This document shows positions 48,408-64,000 of a stretch of DNA of 64,000 nt, piece after piece. The stretch comes from Cristatella mucedo (lineage: Eukaryota > Bryozoa > Phylactolaemata > Cristatellidae): assembly GCA_009760855.2 (NCBI GenBank), contig WPIO01000036.1, positions 3,348,501-3,412,500 on the forward strand, written 5' to 3'. Every line of letters begins with the position of its first letter. Position 1 is the stretch's first letter. Under the pieces are notes generated by a model. It did no database searches, was not told the origin of the DNA, and saw only the letters and a program-made list of their open reading frames with translations. Position numbers and translations under genes: made by a program.

Positions 48408-48446
48408 CAGCAGCAGCAGCAGCTGCTGCTGCTGCTGCTGCTGCTG
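48408..48446. repeat. (CAG)5(CTG)8 palindromic repeat
   Basis: Five CAG followed directly by eight CTG, giving a perfect self-complementary core at 48408-48437. It lies 73-111 bp upstream of the first mapped RFX exon. It may be intronic or part of an unrecognised Q/L-rich upstream exon. Confidence 0.9.
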
Positions 48447-48518
48447 GAGTTTTGTGGCGCCAGCGGTGGCTAGGCTCCAACTTTCTTTTCGTGATTTTCT
48501 CCTCGTCCGGCGTTGCAG

Positions 48519-59673
<11,155 letters not shown>

Positions 59674-61180
59674 AAGTCGAGCTCGACGTGACGGCAGGGA
59701 CTTGCAATCATTTCTCCACCACGGCTCAACAAAAGCATCGTGTGTAGTGTTGCCTGGTTGTGCTGTTGCCGCCGACCCGCCGCTGCTGCTACTAGCTAGA
59801 TGGCTACCCGCTGTCGTTGGGTAGCTTCGTTTATTTTTTTTGTTGGTGCGCTTGTGTTCATACCCGCGTTTCATGATGTCTGTCCTGTCCGAGCGTCCCG
59901 ACTAGCACTTGAGCATATGAGTTGCCAAAGCCCTCGGTAGCTTGTTGTGCTCTCCGCTGTGGTGTGATGCAGTGCTGCATTGTGGGCCGAGTCCGGTCTC
60001 TCTTTCTCTCCCTCCCTCTCTCTCTCTCTCTCTCTCTCGTCACTGCGTGTATAGTCACGTGCTATCCCGACATTTTTGGCTCTCTGCTGAGCCTCTGCTG
60101 AGGCAGGCGTGGGGAGAATTGGTTCTACCATGATTGATTTAGCTATGAAATCCAAAGAGACTTGTCTTTTGCTGCTGGAGAAGTTGGCTATTTCCACGGC
60201 CTGCATCGCAGGCTGAGTTAAAATGCTGGTCGTATCGTCAGCACTCCCGGCTGTGACGTAGCATGTGACGTACGTAGCCTGCGGTAGCTGTCATTCCCCT
60301 CCCCATTCTTTTTTTTTAAATAGATGGAGATATTTTGCCAAGGCAAAAGTGCTGCCGTTGCGGCAGTGCTGGCGATTCGATGCTATTCGAGCATTTGAGA
60401 TTTATGTATGTATATCTTACGTTGAATCCCATCATTTTTTCACACGAATACGATGGCTATTAGTGTGACAATGGTGACCGTATACTACTATGGGACAACT
60501 CTATATACCAAGCATTTCCATGGAAGTGCGTGTTGCACAGTTGTTTATGAAATTGTTTATAAAGTATTTTGCGAAAGTAAAGCATAATGTTCATGGCTTG
60601 CCCGTATCGTCTTTAATCGCCCTTGCTTGGCGCCGGGCCGGATTTCAGCGACTTTTTTCAACTATAGCAATGCCTGTGCTGCCGTCGCGTCTTCCCTCGG
60701 TTGGGAAGCCCAGATAGGAACGAAATGCAGCCAGCGCATCTGCAGATGCACCAAAGGTACCTTTCATTTATCGCTAAAGATCTCTACTAATTAAAGCCAG
60801 AAAGTCCGCCACACCGCAAGATGGCGCAGCGTTGTCTTCCGTGACGGAACTACTATGAATCCGCGAAGCGAGTCGACGGGCTGCAGTGAGCTGCTCGTAG
60901 TCATTAAATTTTTAAGGAACCTAGAGCGCTCGCGTGCGTGTACAGGCGCATAGCTACAAAAATCCGCATCCGGCAGTGTCAAATAAAACCCGTAGAAATA
61001 AAACCCGCTGCCACTCTTGCATCTGCGGCCGGCCGACACGCTCAACTTTTCCGGTTGGTGGCTGCAGCAGTAGCCTAGCAGACATTCACCTTTCGGGCGC
61101 CACCTACGGTCCGGACTAGACCCTTTTTCGAGGTTCGGGCAACAGCGGCCGGCATGCGTTGAGCGATTAGCGGTCTCGCA
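59674..61180 (+). other. RFX 3' UTR and downstream
   Basis: No coding exon seen. It contains a short CT run (60000-60038) and two AATAAA hexamers at 60982-60987 and 60997-61002, which may or may not end the RFX transcript. Confidence 0.35.
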
Positions 61181-61186
61181 GTTAAA

Positions 61187-61320
61187 TTTGCATAGCGCCC
61201 TACAAGAACTGGATCTCTTTCTCTATCCAGACGCTATCTTTAGCTGTGCCGAAGGGCTCGCTCCAACGACTTCGTTTGTTAAAAGCGAGCACTTTAACCC
61301 TGAGCCAAGCCAGGCTGTGT
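61187..61320 (-). mobile_element. SINE A, reverse orientation
   Basis: Tail TAGCGCCCTACAAGAACTGG, then GGGCTCGCTCCAACGAC and CGAGCACTTTAACCCTGAGC with CAAGCCAGG. Confidence 0.6.
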
Positions 61321-61994
61321 CTATATCCTACCAGTTAGAGACGCTCCGAAAACGAGTCGCCTTAGTATTGGAGTCGGCATTGAAGCAGCAGCGGTATCAA
61401 AGCAGTGATTTCTGACACAATATTGTTGCATTTGCGTAATTAGCGCACCGTTCCATGTCCATGCTTCGCTGGCTTACAGCTATAAGAAATTTTTTCAGGC
61501 AACTTGACTCGGCTCCTCCGACCGCCGCGCAGGTCCACTTGAGTCGATTTCGTCTAAGCGAAAGGAGGAAAAAGAGTGGGAAAAAGAGCCGAAATTTTAT
61601 TCATACTGTGTTGCTTAGTCTTTTAGTTTCAATCCCTCTGATACCGTGCAGCCGCGGATAATGAACGCGATTAGCTCTCGGAGTGCGTCTTCCGGGTGTC
61701 GACGTTTTTCCTCGAAATAGCGTTCTGCGTTGTGCTAAGAAGCTTCTTTTATTAATTCGCTCCCGCTTGCAAGCGAAAGGTCCAAATGTGCTTAAGCAGC
61801 TTGCGACATAAGATTCTATGCCACAAGCACCGCGCACGTAACGGTTGCTGTTTGGTCCTCGCAGACCCGCAACTAATCGCGATGGAGCTGCTGCCACGAA
61901 GCGCCGCTTTGAGGGCCCGTGCCTTAATTAATCAATACAACGACTCCGTGCCTTTTTTACCGCAGAGCTGCCCGATCGACAGCTACAAAGGTTA
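61321..61994. other. No gene recognised
   Basis: Short frames only. Confidence 0.3.
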
Positions 61995-62152
61995 ACTGAT
62001 TCGGCAGCCTCATTTATATAGCGGCATAGGAGCCTTGATGGCTGTCGCTGCCGCTTGTCAGTGAACAAAAGAGGATCACCCACTGCAGGACTCGAGCCCA
62101 CGACCCGGGTCGTGAAGATCTTCTTACCTCCTCTGCGAAGATCCAGGGACAC
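61995..62152 (-). mobile_element. SINE B
   Basis: TAACTGATTCGGCAGCCTCA, GCGGCATAGGAGCCTTGATG, GGACTCGAGCCCACGACCC and CTTACCTCCTCTGCGAAGA. Confidence 0.7.
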
Positions 62153-62214
62153 GTGTGGCCTCGCCCGTACAGCACCTGCCTTAGCGAACCGCGTTCGCGG
62201 CCCAAAGCATGGTT

Positions 62215-62585
62215 AATTGATTATGCTCCCAAAGCCTGGAAATCCCTCCCGACCTGCGTCAGAACATCCCCTGACCTGACCACGTTTAAAAAGAATTTAA
62301 AAACACGCCTATTTAGGACAGCATTTAGTGAGTCCCTGTGGTTTGTCCTTGATGTGCTTATGCGTGCTGACACTGTGCATGCTGCCACTAACTACATCTG
62401 CATGCTGACCCTGTGCATGTCACCCCTAACCACGTTATTCATTTTTGTTTGTTTATCAGGCATGATTTTACTCACCATTCAATTGCATTTCCCTTTGCAG
62501 CAAATGTAAAGTACCTAGAGAGAGATTAAGTTCTCTGAGGGCGCTTTATCAAGTGAATTATTATTATTATTTTTATTATTATCAC
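62215..62585 (+). mobile_element. LINE 3' part, well preserved
   Basis: Encodes DYAPKAWKSLPTCVRTSP, DLTTFKKNLKTRLFRTAF, then the non-coding 3' region, AAATGTAAAGTACCTAGAGA, GGGCGCTTTATCAAG and (ATT)n. Nearly identical to 41280-41640, so probably recent. Confidence 0.85.
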
Positions 62586-62881
62586 GGCAGATGTCCGATT
62601 CATACGTATTAAGTCGTAGATTACGATCTCCGGTTCCTAACGCTTGTAATTCGGGAACCGCTAATAATATTAACATCGAGTGCTGTCGAATTCTGACAGC
62701 TTTATCAGACGCGTGTTTCAAGAGCTATTCCATCGATTCGCGTAAACGATCTATACCAAAGGCCATTCGGAATATATATTTATTTGCACGCCTGTAGTTG
62801 TGCCCGCGAGCGCTTTGAGTGGCGATATGCGCAGAAGATCTACAAACTTTGCAGACAGAATCCCGACGGCACACAAGCTTC

Positions 62882-63178
62882 CTATGCACTTCCGGGTAAG
62901 TCCGGCGAACGTTCGGGGTCGAAAGATATGAGGCGGTAGTCTGTTCGGAAATCGTAGGAAGAGTGGTCCCTCCACGGCATCCACTCATATAGTTGCATAG
63001 TCATACATTGCGAGTCACTACCGTTTTTCCGACGTTGACTCCAGCAACCTTTGTTAATGGCGGAATGGGACATAAACTTTGCCAACGCTGGCACAAGATC
63101 CGGCGGAGGCGGCTTCGGAGGGGGACCAATCGCGTAGCTCGGAGCGCCTTCGTACGACTTCGGCACGATCCGCTAAGT
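62882..63178 (-). CDS. Candidate exon, unidentified protein
   Basis: - strand frame after an acceptor-like AAAACTTAG (63179 side), ending in TAG at 62882. It encodes PKSYEGAPSYAIGPPPKPPP, then DLVPALAKFMSHSAINKGCW, then QLYEWMPWRDHSSYDFRTDY and RLISFDPERSPDLPGS. The composition (Trp, Tyr, Pro, Asp, mixed charge) looks like a genuine small protein rather than chance. There is no ATG at the start of the conserved-looking part, so it would be a terminal exon. The family is not recognised and the acceptor lacks a good pyrimidine tract. Confidence 0.35.
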
Positions 63179-63428
63179 TTTACCCATAGACGCACACAGA
63201 CCTTACTCAAGGGCCGAACTTCCGACTCCCGCGGCAGAAACTAACAGAAACTAAACTGCAAAACTATTTTATCTACTCCGACGATCGCGCCTCTGTCCAG
63301 CCTTACTCCTGCGCCGCCGATTGGCCGCCGATGATCAGTCGGTCGCGTGCCTAAATCCGACGGCAGAGATCTCACATTTGGCGAAGAATTGACGCTCCGT
63401 AAAACAAAAAAGTCACGAGCAAAGATCT

Positions 63429-63590
63429 AACCTGATTTAAAGACCTCAACCTCGCCCAGCGGCAGATGGGCGTTCGCGGTTTTGACCACTCACAGCAGCG
63501 GGCTGCAAAACGCCGCAGGACTCGACCTGGCATCGTGAAGTGAGAGAACCTTACCGCTGGGGCAAGACCGGGTGTGCGTGGCTCGCCACA
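63429..63590 (-). mobile_element. SINE B, diverged
   Basis: CCTGATTTAAAGACCTCAAC, GGACTCGACCTGGCATCG and CCTTACCGCTGGGGCAAGACC. Confidence 0.55.
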
Positions 63591-64000
63591 AGCGTTTACT
63601 CGGAGGTGTCTTTCACATTTTTGTTTTGGAACTCGGGTTTGTCAGCTCCCTGTCGCACAACTTCCGCCGAACGATTGGCGACTTGAGTCGGTGCTTATCT
63701 AGTGACGCCAATCAGTACGGCACGCCGTAATACTCGAATTGTAGGGCAGGCCGATTCTTGTCGCTCGGCGTATTTCTTGAAATTACTGGACACGGTGCTG
63801 TTCAGTACGTCGCCCAGTTGGAGTAATCTTTTGGCGATCGTAGATTCTCGAAGGTCGTCGATTCGGGCCGTCGCCTGTTACTGCTCTACAGAGGACCTGA
63901 CTTCGTAAATATTATTAAAATTTCATGTCCGCGGCCGGAATGAGGAGTGGCATGCCATATTTCATCGAAAATCATGCTCAGCTCTGATCAGCTTTTGCCT
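63591..64000. other. No gene recognised
   Basis: Unique-looking sequence at the right edge with no supported frame. Confidence 0.3.

Noticed and set aside
48186-48480. Possible upstream RFX exon (Gln/Leu-rich frame after CCTACAG)
   Set aside because: No acceptable donor with phase 0 exit could be found; left unassigned.

Overview
This is a window of nuclear DNA from an animal. It has spliced genes with GT-AG introns, many microsatellites, CR1/L2-type LINE fragments and tRNA-headed SINEs, and no bacterial-style gene packing. Two genes are recognisable. One is an RFX1/2/3-type transcription factor on the + strand (48519-59673, 5' end not found). The other is the dynein regulatory complex subunit DRC12 (CCDC153) on the - strand (32703-33293). 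DRC12 points to an animal with motile cilia or flagella. I cannot name the phylum from the sequence. The short RFX introns, GC-rich codon use and LINE/SINE set suggest a small-bodied or marine invertebrate, but this is inference.

Layout. 1-10.5 kb: repeats, long CT tracts, LINE 3' ends, and a longer LINE copy at 7075-8510. 10.5-13.9 kb: a GC- and CpG-rich region holding the first coding exon of an unidentified three-exon gene (12696-20544, 168 residues), with a possible antisense exon at 11103-11290. 20.6-23.1 kb: CT, CCG and GGA tracts. 23.1-32.3 kb: LINE/SINE debris, a long AT tract, and an AT-rich insert between 34-bp direct repeats. 32.3-34.1 kb: a GC-rich island with DRC12. 34.1-48.2 kb: GA/GACA repeats, LINEs, SINEs, an AC/AT tract and a GC-rich island near 46 kb with a possible - strand exon. 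48.5-59.7 kb: RFX. 59.7-64 kb: RFX downstream region, a LINE, SINEs and a possible - strand exon at 62882-63178.

The main discovery candidate is in RFX. The exon encoding most of the winged-helix DNA-binding domain is present twice in tandem (50578-50759 and 50798-50979). Both copies are 182 nt, have the same phases, and are separated by only 38 nt. Frame arithmetic means a transcript stays open only if exactly one copy is used. This is the architecture of a mutually exclusive exon pair and predicts two RFX proteins with different DNA-binding domains. The same gene has a GC-AG intron and, 24 bp upstream of its last exon, a 17-bp minisatellite in which each unit carries a 5' splice site-like GTGAGC.

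Functional link: RFX factors of this class activate ciliary genes through X-box sites, and DRC12 is part of the axonemal nexin-dynein regulatory complex. A regulator and a plausible target therefore lie about 15 kb apart. The rest is mostly repeats. The SINE A family shares its 3' tail with the LINE, as expected if it borrows the LINE's reverse transcriptase.
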